The translations under genes and the position numbers were made by a program. A DNA stretch of 64,000 bases. It comes from Plotosus lineatus. Its lineage: Eukaryota > Chordata > Actinopteri > Siluriformes > Plotosidae. The notes under the pieces are model-generated. The model did not search any database. It worked only from the letters and a program-made list of their open reading frames with translations, and was not told the DNA's origin. The DNA lies in the NCBI GenBank assembly GCA_024760905.1, contig JALRMN010000025.1:217001-281000 (forward strand). Direction: 5' to 3'. Position 1 is the first letter of the stretch. Each line of letters opens with the position of its first letter. Shown here one piece after another: positions 22,058 to 31,913 of the stretch.

Positions 22058-22060
<3 letters not shown>
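18937..22060 (-). mobile_element. RTE-cfd retrotransposon, near full length, inside a Tc1
   Basis: The 3' end (TCTTCTTCTTTTC...) is at 18937 and the 5'UTR end near 22060, where a poly-C/CA run replaces the usual CCCCTCACGGCTGCATT terminus. RT fragments: 20478-20116 (KAVGPDDIPVEVWKCLGE), 20076-19753 ([15 protein letters not shown]) and 19787-19425 (IMFADDIVICSES). Endonuclease fragments: 21598-21187. Many frameshifts make it older-looking than the 48984 copy. It splits the Tc1 between ACCAAGT and ATTGAGTGC, but no TSD is visible. Confidence 0.93.
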
Positions 22061-22088
<28 letters not shown>

Positions 22089-22098
22089 CACCACCACT
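22047..22098. repeat. Poly-C / (CA)n / ACC microsatellite
   Basis: About 14 C, then about 14 CA units, then ACC units. It sits between the RTE 5' end and resumed Tc1 sequence. The following CCACCACTGCCCCCC resembles the reverse complement of the SINE tRNA head start. Confidence 0.9.
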
Positions 22099-22116
22099 GC
22101 CCCCCCACTGTCCCCT

Positions 22117-22226
22117 ATTGAGTGCATAACTGAACATCATTATTTGAAGGTTGACGTGTTTGTATTAAACGTACTTTTTGTATTTGTCGGATGAAATATG
22201 CTAATTTTTTGATATATATATATATA
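22117..22226 (+). mobile_element. Tc1-like element, resumed 3' non-coding end
   Basis: ATTGAGTGCATAACTGAAC and TCGGATGAAATATGCTAATT follow directly on from CCGACCAAGT (18936) in Tc1-type elements of fish as I know them. A (TA)n run ends it at 22226, where a second RTE copy begins. Confidence 0.8.
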
Positions 22227-23266
22227 TCTTCTTCTTTTCCTTTCAGCTTCTTCACCTCTATTCCACACTCTCCATTGCTCTGGATTGTTGAGCCGAAGTA
22301 CTTAAAATCCTCCACCTTCGTTATCTCTGCTCCTTGTAACATTACCGTTCCTCCTGGGTCCTTCTCATTCACACACATGTATTCTGATTTTCTGAGGCGA
22401 ACCTTAATTCCTCTCCTTTTCAGGGCATACCTCCACCTCTCTAGATTTTCCTGCACTTGTTCTCTGCTCTCACTACAGATCACAATGTCATCTGCAAACA
22501 TCATAGTCCATGGAGATTCTTGTCTCACCTCGTCTGTCAGCCTGTCCATCACCATAGCAAACAAGAAGGGGCTCAGAGCTGACCCTTGATGCAGTCCCAC
22601 CTCCACCTTGAACTCTTCTGTCACACCGACAGCACACCTCACCACTGTCTTACATCTCTCATACATGTCCTGCACCACTCTAACATACTTCTCTGCCACT
22701 CCAGACTTCCTCATGCAATACCATAGTTCTTCTCTTGGCACACTGTCATATGCTTTTTCCAGATCCACAAAGGCACAATGTAGCTCCCTCTGACCTTCTC
22801 TGTACTTCTCTATTAACATCCTGAAAGCAAACATTGCATCTGTGGTGCTCTTTCTTGGCATGAGACCAAACTGTTGTTCACAAATGCTGACCTTTGCCCT
22901 TAGTCTAGCTTCCACTATTCTTTCCCATAACTTCATCGTATGGCTCATCAACTTTATCCCTCTGTAGTCGCCGCAACTCTGCATGTCTCCCTTGTTCTTA
23001 AAAATGGGCACCAGCACACTTCTCCTCCACTCCTCCGGCATCTGCTCACTCTCGAGGACCTTGTTGAATGTTCTTGTCAGAAAATCTACTGCTACCTCTC
23101 CTAGACACTTCCATACCTCCACAGGTATGTCATCAGGACCAACTGCCTTTCCCTTCTTCATCCTCTTCAATGCCCTTCTCACTTCACCCTTACTGATCTT
23201 TGCTACATCCTGCTCCTCAATGGTCACCTCTTCTACTCTTTTTTCTCTCTCATTTTCCTCATTCAT
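22200..23266 (-). pseudogene. RTE-cfd reverse transcriptase, long open segment
   Basis: One minus frame, open through 22200-23266, spans the RT from KAVGPDDIPVEVWKCLGE through [54 protein letters not shown] and MMFADDIVICSESREQ to FKYFGSTIQSNGECG. The C-terminal third and CGDP end are missing through deletion. This is the longest uninterrupted RT in the window, but it lacks a usable endonuclease link because of the frame break at 23267-23297. Confidence 0.93.
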
Positions 23267-24672
23267 CAGTCAATACATTTCCCTCTCTGTCCTTTATCAA
23301 TCTAACTTGCTGCACGTCCTTCCCATCTCTATTTCTCTGCTGTGCCAACCTGTATAGATAATTTTTCCCTCTTTATTGTCCAGCCTATCATACAAGTCAT
23401 CATACGCCCTCTGTTTGGCCTTAGCCACTGCTACTTTCACCTTACACTGTGTCTCCCTGTACTCCTGTTTACTCTCTTCGGTCCTCTCTATGTCCCACTT
23501 TTTCTTAGCTAGCCTCTTCCATTGTACCCACTCCTGCACTTCCTCATTCCACCACCAAGTCTCCTTATCTACTTTCCTTCCAGAGGACACACCAAGTACT
23601 CTCCGACCTGTGTCCCTGATCACATTTGCTGTGGTTGTCCAGTCATTTGGAAGCACTTCCTGGCCACCCAAAGCCTGTTTCAACTCCTCTTTGAAGACAA
23701 CACGACACTCTTCCTTTTTCAACTTCCACCACTTTGTCTTCTGCTCTGCCTTTGCCTTCTTCACCTTCCTCACCATCAGCGTCATCCTGCATACCACCAT
23801 CCTATGCTGTTTGGCAACACTCTCACCCACTACTACTTTGCAGTCACTGACTTCCTTCAAATTACATCGCCTACACAAGATGTAGTCTACCTGTGTGCTC
23901 CTACCTCCACTTTTATAAGTCACCCTATGCTCCTGTTTCTTCTGGAAGAAAGTATTCACCACAGCCATTTCCATCCTTTTTGCAAAATCTATCAACATCT
24001 GTCCTTCTGCGTTCCTGTCCTGGATACCAAACCTGCCCATCACTTCCTCGTCCCCTCTGTTGTCTGCACCAACATGTCCATTGAAGTCTGCACCAATGAC
24101 CACTCTTTCATCTCTGGGGGTACTCTGCATCACTTCATCTAAGTCACTCCAGAATCTCTCCTTCTCTTCTAGCTCACATCCTGCCTGTGGGGCATAAGCA
24201 CTAACAACATTGAGCATTAAACCTTCAATTTCTAACTTGAGACTCATCACTTTGACACTCTTTTCACTTTTAGAACATTCCTGACAAACATTCCTGTCAG
24301 CCAGCTCTCTACCTTTTCTTCGCATAGTTCCAACATTCAAAGTCCCCACTCTCAGTCCGACACTCATGCCTTTCCTCTTATCTCTCTGCCTACGGACACG
24401 CCTCCCACCTCTCCTTGTTCGACGTCTTCGACCAACAGTAGTCCAATTTCCATCAGCACCCTGTTGATTGACAGCACTGATGGTGGTCGTTGTTAACCCG
24501 GGCCTCGACCAATCCGGTATGGGGGTAATACTTCTGATTTGCATCATAAAAGTTTGGCATTGGTTTTACGTCGGATGCCCTTCCTGACACAACCCTCTGC
24601 ATTTCTCCGGGCTTGGGACTGGCATGAGGTGCCGAGACACTGGTTAGTGCCCCCCCCACCTCATGGCTGCAT
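22227..24672 (-). mobile_element. RTE-cfd retrotransposon with internal deletions
   Basis: Both termini are present (TCTTCTTCTTTTCC at 22227; GGCTGCATTT at 24672). A deletion of roughly 0.5 kb joins the 3' terminus (CCTTTCAGC, 22246) directly to the region coding KKRVQAG, sharing GCT at the joint. A second in-frame loss near 24290 removes about 60 residues of the endonuclease (RELAD joined to RNVCQE). Confidence 0.93.
23297..24547 (-). pseudogene. RTE-cfd endonuclease domain with internal loss
   Basis: 416 codons open. LRVGTLNVGTMRRKGRELAD is followed at once by residues from the region after the QETRW motif, so the essential QETRW segment is deleted. Later motifs NVVSAYAPQAG, IGADFNGHVGAD, STQVDYILCRR and AKQHRMVVCRM remain, then the linker ETWWWNEEVQEWVQ. 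Without QETRW the nuclease should be inactive. Confidence 0.92.
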
Positions 24673-25651
24673 TTTTCAGTTCCTTGATCCTCCCATAAAC
24701 TTTGTAAACTACTGTATAAATGACATAAAATCTTCAATTAAATTTATTTCAGAGGAATAATGAGGGGTATTGTGGAACAGGTGATGTTATGAAAAATAAT
24801 TACTACTTAGAGATTTTTTCCTTCCCTTAAAATTAATTTGAGTTCAAGGTTACATTTTTCTAAACATTTCAATTTGACAGTAGATTCTGTAATTATTTTT
24901 TTTATTTATCATAGGGCTTTTATCATATTATCTACATGTGTCAATAGTTTTTTATACATACAAACATAATCCTCTTCATTCTATATCGCACATAAGGCCT
25001 CTACCAGAGATCTCCACTTCTGCCAGTCCTGTGCCCAATACTGGATCTGTCCCCATGTCCATTTCTTTGCCTTTATCTCTTTCTCCACTGATCTTCTCCA
25101 TGTTTCTTTCGGTCTTCCTCTGTTCCTCTTTCCTTGTGGAGTCTATCTCAATGCAGTCCTTGGAAATGCATCCAGTTGCATCCATAGCATGTGATCAATT
25201 TCGCGCCACTTTTTCTTCCTGATTTGTCAGGATAATGGGGTTGTGTTTGTCTGCCTGTAAAGCTCCTCATTCATGATTTTGTTTGGCCAGTATTTTTCCA
25301 GTATTCTACGAAGGCACCTGGTCTGGAAAACATCGAGCTTGTTGATGATTCTCTGAGTGATTTTCCATGATTCTGTGCCATACAACAGTACTCCTAGGAC
25401 ATTGCTCTTGAAGATTCACAGCTTGGTGATGATGCTGATTCTGTGTGATTTCCAGATGTTTTTAAGACTTGTGAATGTATCTGGCTTTGCCGATCCGGGT
25501 TTGTATGTCGGCTTCAGAATTTCCGTCTATGGTGATCTTGCTTCCGAGGTATGTAAACTCTTGCACTTCTTCAATGACCGCTTCTTCAAAGTGGAGTGCT
25601 TCTGTAGCCTTCCCATTGATCTTCATCACCTTGGTCTTGCTGGCATTGACT

Positions 25652-26416
25652 TTAAGGCCTATTTGACCCTGTTGTGGCGAGGATGTTGGTTTTGTCTTTG
25701 ATGTCGTTGAAGCGATAGGACAGTAAGGCTATGTCATCAGCAAAGTCCAGGTCTTCAAGGCTTGTATTGAAAGTCCAGCTGATTCCTCTGTTAGCATTAT
25801 TGGTGGTTTCCTTCATCAGCCAGTAAATGCAGAGTGTGAATAGAAGTGGAAATAGGAGGCAGCCTTGTCGTACACCTGTCTTCATTTGTAACTCTTCGCT
25901 TAGACTGGATCCACAGATAACTGCACTGAAGGTGTTATATAGCATTTTTATAATAGAGATTATCTTGTCAGGCATGCCATAGTGTCCAAGGATTCTCCAC
26001 AAAGCTGTTATATTGACACTGTCAAATGCCTTGGAGAAGTTTATGAAGTTGGCATATACTGTGGTATTCCATTTGTTGCTTTGTTCAACAATCTGTCGCA
26101 GAGTGAATATTTGATCTGCACATGACCTTCCTTTCCTAAAGCCGGCTTGTTCTTGTCTTAGCATGGGATTCAATACTTCCGTTAGTCTGTTCAGGATCAC
26201 CCGACTTAGGACTTTGCTTGTGGTTGAGAGCAACATGATCCCTCGCCAGTTATCACAATTGCTGAGCTCGCCTTTCTTTGGGAGCTTGACTATTAGCCCT
26301 GTCTTCCAAGTATCTGGCTGTTCTTCTGATATCCATATGTTCTGAAGGATGTTGGTTAGCAGTGTTGGTGTCAAGCCTACTTCTGCTTTGAGTATGTCTG
26401 CATTTATCTGGACCAT
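25652..26416 (-). pseudogene. Reverse transcriptase of the second LINE lineage
   Basis: 254 codons with the RT motifs in order: WKTGLIVKLPKKGELSNCDN, WRGIMLLSTTSKVLSRVIL, EQAGFRKGRSCADQIFTLRQ, FINFSKAFDSVNITALW (catalytic D), TGVRQGCLLFPLLFTLCIYW and LEDLDFADDIALLS (FADD). It ends in a frame break soon after the FADD box. Upstream (26416-27800) are endonuclease pieces in other frames. Confidence 0.92.
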
Positions 26417-26875
26417 ACCAAGTCATATCCCATTTTTCAGCTTCTTGATAGCTCATGTGACTTTACTGACTGTTGGTGGATTGTGTTGATGTCAAGGACA
26501 TTTTCTGCATGTGGAATGTGCACTTCTACTTCCGGATCTTCTCTGTTCAGCACCTTCTTCAAGGTGCTCTTTCCAGCAGTTCAAGATATCCTCTTCTTTA
26601 GTTACTGTTTTTCCCAGTTTGCTCCTGATAGGAGAGGAGATGGCTTGATTTTTTGCCTGAGAGGGTTTTATGTAACCTCTAGAGGTTTTTCATATCTTGA
26701 GTGGCAGCTGCTGTTTCTGCTTCTTCTGCTAGCTGTTCAAAGTATGTCTACTTGTCTGATCTTGCTCTTTTCTTGACTTATTTGTCTAATGCCTTGTAAC
26801 CTTCTTTGAGTTTGTCTATCAGCCTTTCTGACTTGGTGTTGAGGATTTTCTTCTTTTGATCTTTCTGCTCTTCTA

Positions 26876-27798
26876 TCACTTCCAGGTTTTTTCCTTTATC
26901 CATTGCTCTTTCATTTTTCTTTTTGGTCCAAGTATTTCTTTTCCCGTTTCCAGTAGCACTGAGTTGAATTGTTCAAGTCCAATGTTGTCTTGCTCCTGTA
27001 GCACAGCAAACCTGTTCTTCACCTTTACTTGGAATTGTTGTTTTATGGTTTGGTCTTTCAACCTTTCAATGTTGACTTGTGGGGATCTTTGTGACTTTTC
27101 CTTGGCTTGTCTTAGCTTCAGTCGGATTTTTCCCAATACTAGTGAATGGTCACTTCCAACATCTGCTCCACGTCTTGCTACTACATCCTGTAGACTACTT
27201 CTCCACCTTCTGTTGATGATGATGTGATCAATTTGATTTTCTGTATGACCATCAGGGGAGGTCCAAATTGTTTTGTGAATTTATTTGTGTGAAAAAAGAG
27301 TTCCTCCAATCACTATGTTGTTTTCTTGGCAGAATGCTGTTAGTCTGTCACCGTTGTTGTTTGGGGTCCCTGTTCCTTGTCTATCCATGATGCTTTCTTT
27401 CTCTCTGTTGTCTGTACCTACTTTTGCATTAAAGTCTCCCATGATGATCAGCATGTCATGGACAGGTGTTTTGTCGACTTCTTTATGTTTTATTACTTAT
27501 CATAGAAGACCTCCTTCTCTTCCTCATCCTTGTCGTCTATCAAAGCATAGCAGACAACTGTTGTTAACGTTGTATAAGATGATTTGAATCTTGCCTAGAT
27601 GATTCTTTCATTGACTGGATTCCATTCAAGCAGGCTCTTCTGTACATCTTTTGAGGTGATGATGGCTACTCTTCTACTGTGGTGGTTGTCTTGTCTGCCT
27701 GAGTAGAGAATATGGTGTCCTGTAGCCAGCTGTCTTGAACCGCTTCCTGTCCATCTGGATTCACTCACACCCAGTAGCTGGATGTTATAGCTGTCCAT
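26876..27798 (-). pseudogene. Endonuclease and linker of the second LINE lineage
   Basis: Fragment 27798-27595 reads MDSYNIQLLGVSESRWTGSG, the ESRW version of the catalytic motif. About 27460-27400 encodes an IIMGDFNAKVGTDN-like block in another frame. Fragment 27136-26876 covers the linker after DHSLVLG and has several lysine-rich stretches. At least three frames are used, so the domain is dead. Confidence 0.82.
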
Positions 27799-28206
27799 TT
27801 CCTTGGTGACTTGAGCAAGTTTTCCCGTTTGTTAGAGTGTCCACACATCCCAGAAGCCAACTATTATCCTTGTTTTTGGTTGAAGGATATCTGTCCTCTC
27901 GGTGGCAGCTTCCTGTTGGATTTGGCAGTCATCCATCATAGCTTCAGTTGTCTGAATGTCTCTCCTTCTTCCAGCATGAAGGTTGTCTTCGGTTTTGGTT
28001 TCTGTGACAATTGTTTGTTTTACTAGATTGAATTGTCAGTCCAATGCCCAACCCCCAACTTGGAGGACCAGGAGACATTCTTTGTCTGAACCCTCCCCAG
28101 AGACAGCCCGGCTTGGTTAAACCTGCCAGGAGTGTAAACTCCTGCTGACATAGCTCCCTGGTTCCTGGTTACAGAGGCTCACAAACCATGGCAACGTGAT
28201 GTTACA

Positions 28207-28272
<66 letters not shown>
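28207..28272. repeat. (TA)n microsatellite
   Basis: About 32 TA units, just right of the LINE leader. Confidence 0.97.
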
Positions 28273-28275
<3 letters not shown>

Positions 28276-28342
28276 TTTCTGAGTAGATCCTTCTGTAGGA
28301 GAGTGCTCAATACTTTTTGGTAGAGCAAATAATAAAATAAAA

Positions 28343-28558
28343 ATAAAAGGACAGGACAAAGACTTTCTATTGAAACTCCATTTATCACTACAGATCTGTT
28401 TCGAGGGGTGGTGAAACCATCCTCTCTCTTCAGGTGATTATAGAATAATTATTATAACTATTCTATATTCACCTGAAGAGAGAGGATGATTTCACCACCC
28501 CTCAAAACAAATCTGTAGTGATAAATGGAGTTTCAATAGAAAGTCTTTGCCCTGTCCT

Positions 28559-28566
<8 letters not shown>
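28343..28566. repeat. Near-perfect palindrome with ~105-bp arms
   Basis: 28343-28446 and 28460-28566 are inverted copies with few mismatches around a 13-base centre (AATTATTATAACT). The arms contain CCTGAAGAGAGAGGATGATT and CTGTAGTGATAAATGGAG. It lies between two (TA)n tracts. No TIR/TSD signature and no ORF. Possibly the inverted end of an unidentified element. Confidence 0.85.

Positions 28567-28647
<81 letters not shown>
28567..28647. repeat. (TA)n microsatellite
   Basis: About 40 TA units. Its right edge TATATATCCAGCA forms the left TSD of the next SINE. Confidence 0.97.
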
Positions 28648-28649
<2 letters not shown>

Positions 28650-28653
28650 AGCA

Positions 28654-29000
28654 ATGGGCAGTGGTGGTCTCGTGGTATAGGGCGCTGGATTGCTGATCCA
28701 AAGGTTGGGGGTTCGAGTCCCACTCTCCACAAGGTTGTACTGCCCCCAGTGCAGCTATCTGGGTTATCAAAGGCTGGCCACGTCTCCCACTGTCTATGGT
28801 GTGAGGCATGTAAAAGAACCATTTCTGGCTTTCGTAAAGAGTAGGCTGCAAAGCCGTCAGTGTGTTTCCGCCCTGCGATGGCCTGGCGAGCTGTCCAGGG
28901 TGTACTCTGCCCTCGCCCGAAGTTGGCTGGGATGGGCGCCAGCCTCCCCGTGACCCAAATTAGGATTAAGCGGTTACAGAAAATGAACTGATGATGATGA
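28654..29000 (+). mobile_element. tRNA-SINE, complete head, alternative (GAATGA-type) tail
   Basis: Head GGGCAGTGGTGGTCTCGTGG (A box) with B box GGTTCGAGTCC at 28710-28720. The body is the same as in the 44080 copy up to GTGTTTCCG (28870). After that it does not carry the RTE tail but CCCTGCGATGGCCTGGCGAG...GGGCGCCAGCCTCCCCGTGA...GAAAATGAACTGATGATGAT, which is the tail of the unrelated SINE at 48346-48681. TSD TATATATCCAGCA at 28641-28653 and 29001-29013. Confidence 0.9.
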
Positions 29001-29064
29001 TATATATCCAGCAGCTTCTCACCAGACCACAACTGCCAAGACTGTATTAGTATATAAAACATCT

Positions 29065-29680
29065 CAGCTGTGCCTCGAAATTCTGTCCATAAAAAAGATG
29101 AACAGAATTGGTGACATAGGACAGCCCTGGAGGTCCCCCACCCTCGGAAACAAATTCAACCTGTTGTCACCAATGCAGACCACACACTTGCACTGATGAT
29201 ACTAAAACCTAATGGCCCATAGCAACTGGTTTGGTACACCGTTTTCCCAAAGCACACCTTGCAAGATAGTTTGAGAGACACAGTCGACAGCATTCTCTAA
29301 ATCCACAAAATTTACATGGACAGATTGGACAAAATGCCCCCTTCAGGATCCTATAAATTGAGAGAGAGCTGGTCGAGAGTGTTGCAGTCAAGATAAGATC
29401 CTGTCTGCTGCCTCAGGAGCCCTGTAGGCCAATAAGGCCCGATAGGCATCCTTTTTCAGCTGGATGGGCCCCTTCATGGCCATTGGTGCCTGCCGTGGTG
29501 GTAATTCCCTTCACCATAGGTGTCCACCATAGGGTTTGGGGATTACCACCACGGCAGGCACCAATGGCCTTCTGACCACAGTTATGGGCTGCCTCCTCAA
29601 TAATGGAGGCACGAAACACAGCCCATTTTGCTTCCATGTCACCCACCTGCTTTGGGATGTGGTTGCTCTGCTGGAGGTTC
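29065..29680 (-). pseudogene. Rex3 fragment with deletion and inverted duplication
   Basis: Minus-strand Rex3. 29065-29400 is RT sequence (around GGTGACATAGGACAGCCCTG, a site matching the Rex3 primer region as I remember it). Then a jump of roughly 0.65 kb to sequence equivalent to 62640-62855, containing a 28-bp inverted duplication (29478-29505 with 29542-29569). Non-coding now. Confidence 0.85.
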
Positions 29681-29958
29681 ATTTCAGATTTATTCAGTTT
29701 TATTTGTATAGCACTTTTTACAATTGACATTGTTGCAATGCAGCTTTTCACAGTAAAACTAGGAGTATAAACATTTTTTACAAACCCTACACATCACAAA
29801 TAAGTCACGGTGACGATGGAAAAAAAAACAAAAAACCTCTCTTAGCTGATGCTAGAAAGAAACCTTGAGAGGAACCAGTCCCAAAATGGAAACCCATCTT
29901 CATTTGGGTGAAACCAAAACGTTACAAACTGGGACCTGTCAGACAGGACAATAAAGAC
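29681..29958 (+). repeat. Dispersed fish repeat (TTTATTTGTATAGCACTTTT type)
   Basis: Begins ATTTCAGATTTATTCAGTTT and includes CCTTGAGAGGAACCAGTCCC. I recognise it as a common interspersed fish sequence but cannot place it in a class. It separates two Rex3 pieces that both contain the equivalent of 62653-62855. Confidence 0.55.
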
Positions 29959-30950
29959 CCAATAGGTTTTCTTTTTCAGCACTCCCACCGCAAGTGTCCA
30001 CAACCAGTTTCAGGGGTTACTGCCACAGCAGGCACTGATGACATTCATAACTACAGTTGTGGGCTGCCGCCACAATAATGGAAGTGTGAATCATGGCAAA
30101 TTCAAATCCCATGACACCCACCTCCATTGGAATGTGGTTTTAGCTCTGCTGGAGGTGGGAGTTAAAGGCCTCTCTGACAGGAGATTCCATGAAACAGTCC
30201 CAGGAGTCCCTCACTACATGTTTTGGCATGCCAGGTCTGGAGGACAGTCTTCCTCGTCATCAGAGCTAGCTCACCATCAGCTGGTGCTCAGCTCCTCTCC
30301 TCACCCTAGTGTCCAGAACATGTGACCGTAAGTCCAGTGACATGATTACAAAGTCAATCATCAAACTGTGGCCTAGGGTGTACTGATGCTGAGTGCACTT
30401 GTGGACAACCTTACGTTCGAACATGGTGTTCTTCATAGACAAACCACAATGAGCACACAAGTCCAACAATGAAACACCAGTTGGGTTCAGGTCAGAGAGG
30501 CTGTATCTATTGATCACACCCTTGCAGATCACACTGACATTACCTGCATGGGATTTTGAAATCTCCCAGGACAATGGAGTCCTGGTGGGGGGTTCAACCC
30601 CCCAAAGACTCCAAAAAGGGTGGGTATTCTGAACTGTCATTTGATGCATAAGCACAAACAACAGTCAGGTCTCCCCACCCAAAGGCAGAGAAAAGCTATC
30701 CTTTCATCAAACGGAAAAAAAACCCATCATGTGCACACTGATATGGGGAGCAACAAGCATGCCCACACTGGTTCACTGCCTTTCCCTATGAGGAACTCCA
30801 AAATTGAATAAGGCCCAGCCTGACTCGAGATGGGTGGTCCCAGAGCTCAAGTTATACATTGAGGTGAGTCCAACTATATCTCACCAGAGAGTTGACCTTC
30901 CATGTCCCAAGAGTCAGGGTCAGTAGTCAAAGATCAGTCCAACAGAACTC
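29959..30950 (-). pseudogene. Rex3 5' half (endonuclease), inverted relative to the next piece
   Basis: Minus strand. Equivalent to 62653-63680 of the long copy. The endonuclease part includes a diverged FNAH-type region (about 30540) and DLCAHCGLSMKNTMFERKVV. Its 5' end abuts, head to head, the plus-strand Rex3 RT piece that starts at 30951. Degenerate, multiple stops. Confidence 0.82.
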
Positions 30951-31913
30951 TGGCAAATATGGGTGGTAGTCCCCCTTTTTAAAAAGGGGGACCAGAGGGT
31001 GTTTTCCAATCGTCATGGTGTCACATTCCTCAGCCTACCCAGGAAAGTCTATGCATGAGGACTGGAGAGGAGGGTCCGACCATTGGTTGAACTTCAGATT
31101 AAGGAGGAACAATGTAGTTTTTGTCCTGGCCACGGCACTCTTAACCAACTCTATATACTCTACAGGATCCTGAACTGGGCATGGGAATCCGTCCACATGT
31201 GTTTTGTAGATTTAGAGAAGGCTTTCAAACATGTCCCTCTAGTGTGCTTTGGGAGTATAGTGTAGCAGAACTCTTGCTTCTGGCCATTTGGACTCAATAT
31301 CACTGGAGCCTTGGTTCACATTTGTAATGACATGCCAAATTTGTTTCTGGTAAGGGTTGGAGTCCACCAGGAACAGCTTTTGTCTTTGAGTCTATTGATT
31401 ATTTTATGGACAGAATTTCTAGGTCGAGCCCAGGTGTTGAGGGGTTCTGGTTTGGTTGCCATAAGATCTCATCTCTGCTGTTTGAGGATGATGTTGTCTT
31501 TAGGCTTCATCAATCTAGGACCGCTAGCTCTCATTGGAGCAATTGGCTGCTGAGTGTGAAGCCCCCGAAAGGAGAATCAGTACCTCCTAGTCACCTGGTC
31601 ATGATTCTTGGCTGGAAGAGGGTGGAATGCTCCCTCTGGGTCTGGAATGAGGTCCATCCCGAAGTGGAGGAGTTCAAGTACATTGGGGTCTCGTTCACAA
31701 GTGAGGAAAGGACAGAGTGGGAGATCGACAGATGGATGTCTGCCACCGCTGTTGTAAAGCCAAGTTTGTACCAGTCTGTAATGGTGAATACTGAGCTGAG
31801 CCACAAGGCAAATATCTTAATTTACCAGTCAACCTATGTTCCAAACCTCAACTATGGTCCCAAACGTTGGGTAATGACCAATAGAATAAGATTGCATATA
31901 CAAGTGGCTAAAA
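30951..31913 (+). pseudogene. Rex3 reverse transcriptase, 3' half
   Basis: Plus strand. Starts at the conserved GGGTGGTAGTCCC site and reads through MCFVDLEKAFKHVP (palm A; D changed to K), SLLFEDDVVF (FADD changed to FEDD), KYIGVSFTSEERTEWEIDRW and IYQSTYVPNLNYGPKRWVMT. It stops at 31913 where an RTE-cfd copy begins, so the Rex3 3' end is missing. Confidence 0.88.

Larger units (their letters stand above)
24965..28150 (-). mobile_element. Second LINE lineage, near full length
   Basis: A non-LTR element distinct from RTE-cfd and Rex3. In minus order it shows a leader reading VTRNQGAMSAGVYTPGRFNQ, an endonuclease from LLGVSESRWTGSGSR (about 27790) through MGDFNAKVG-like sequence (about 27430) and DHSLVLGKIRLKLRQ (about 27140), RT, then an end with RNRGRPKETWRRSVEKEI. 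The C-terminal pattern GRP-T-WRR with WRSLVEA resembles families in cnidarians, molluscs and fish. The clade (RTE-like or Jockey-like) is not decided here. Many frame breaks. No TSD found. Confidence 0.85.

Noticed and set aside
28343..28566. Hammerhead ribozyme (GATGA...GAAAC-like elements in the palindrome)
   Set aside because: The region between GATGA and GAAAC cannot form stem II, and the required CTGATGA core is not present.
28675..28745. A functional tRNA gene (A and B boxes present)
   Set aside because: The sequence is the head of a dispersed SINE with TSDs. The cloverleaf is not maintained and the same head recurs at ten loci.
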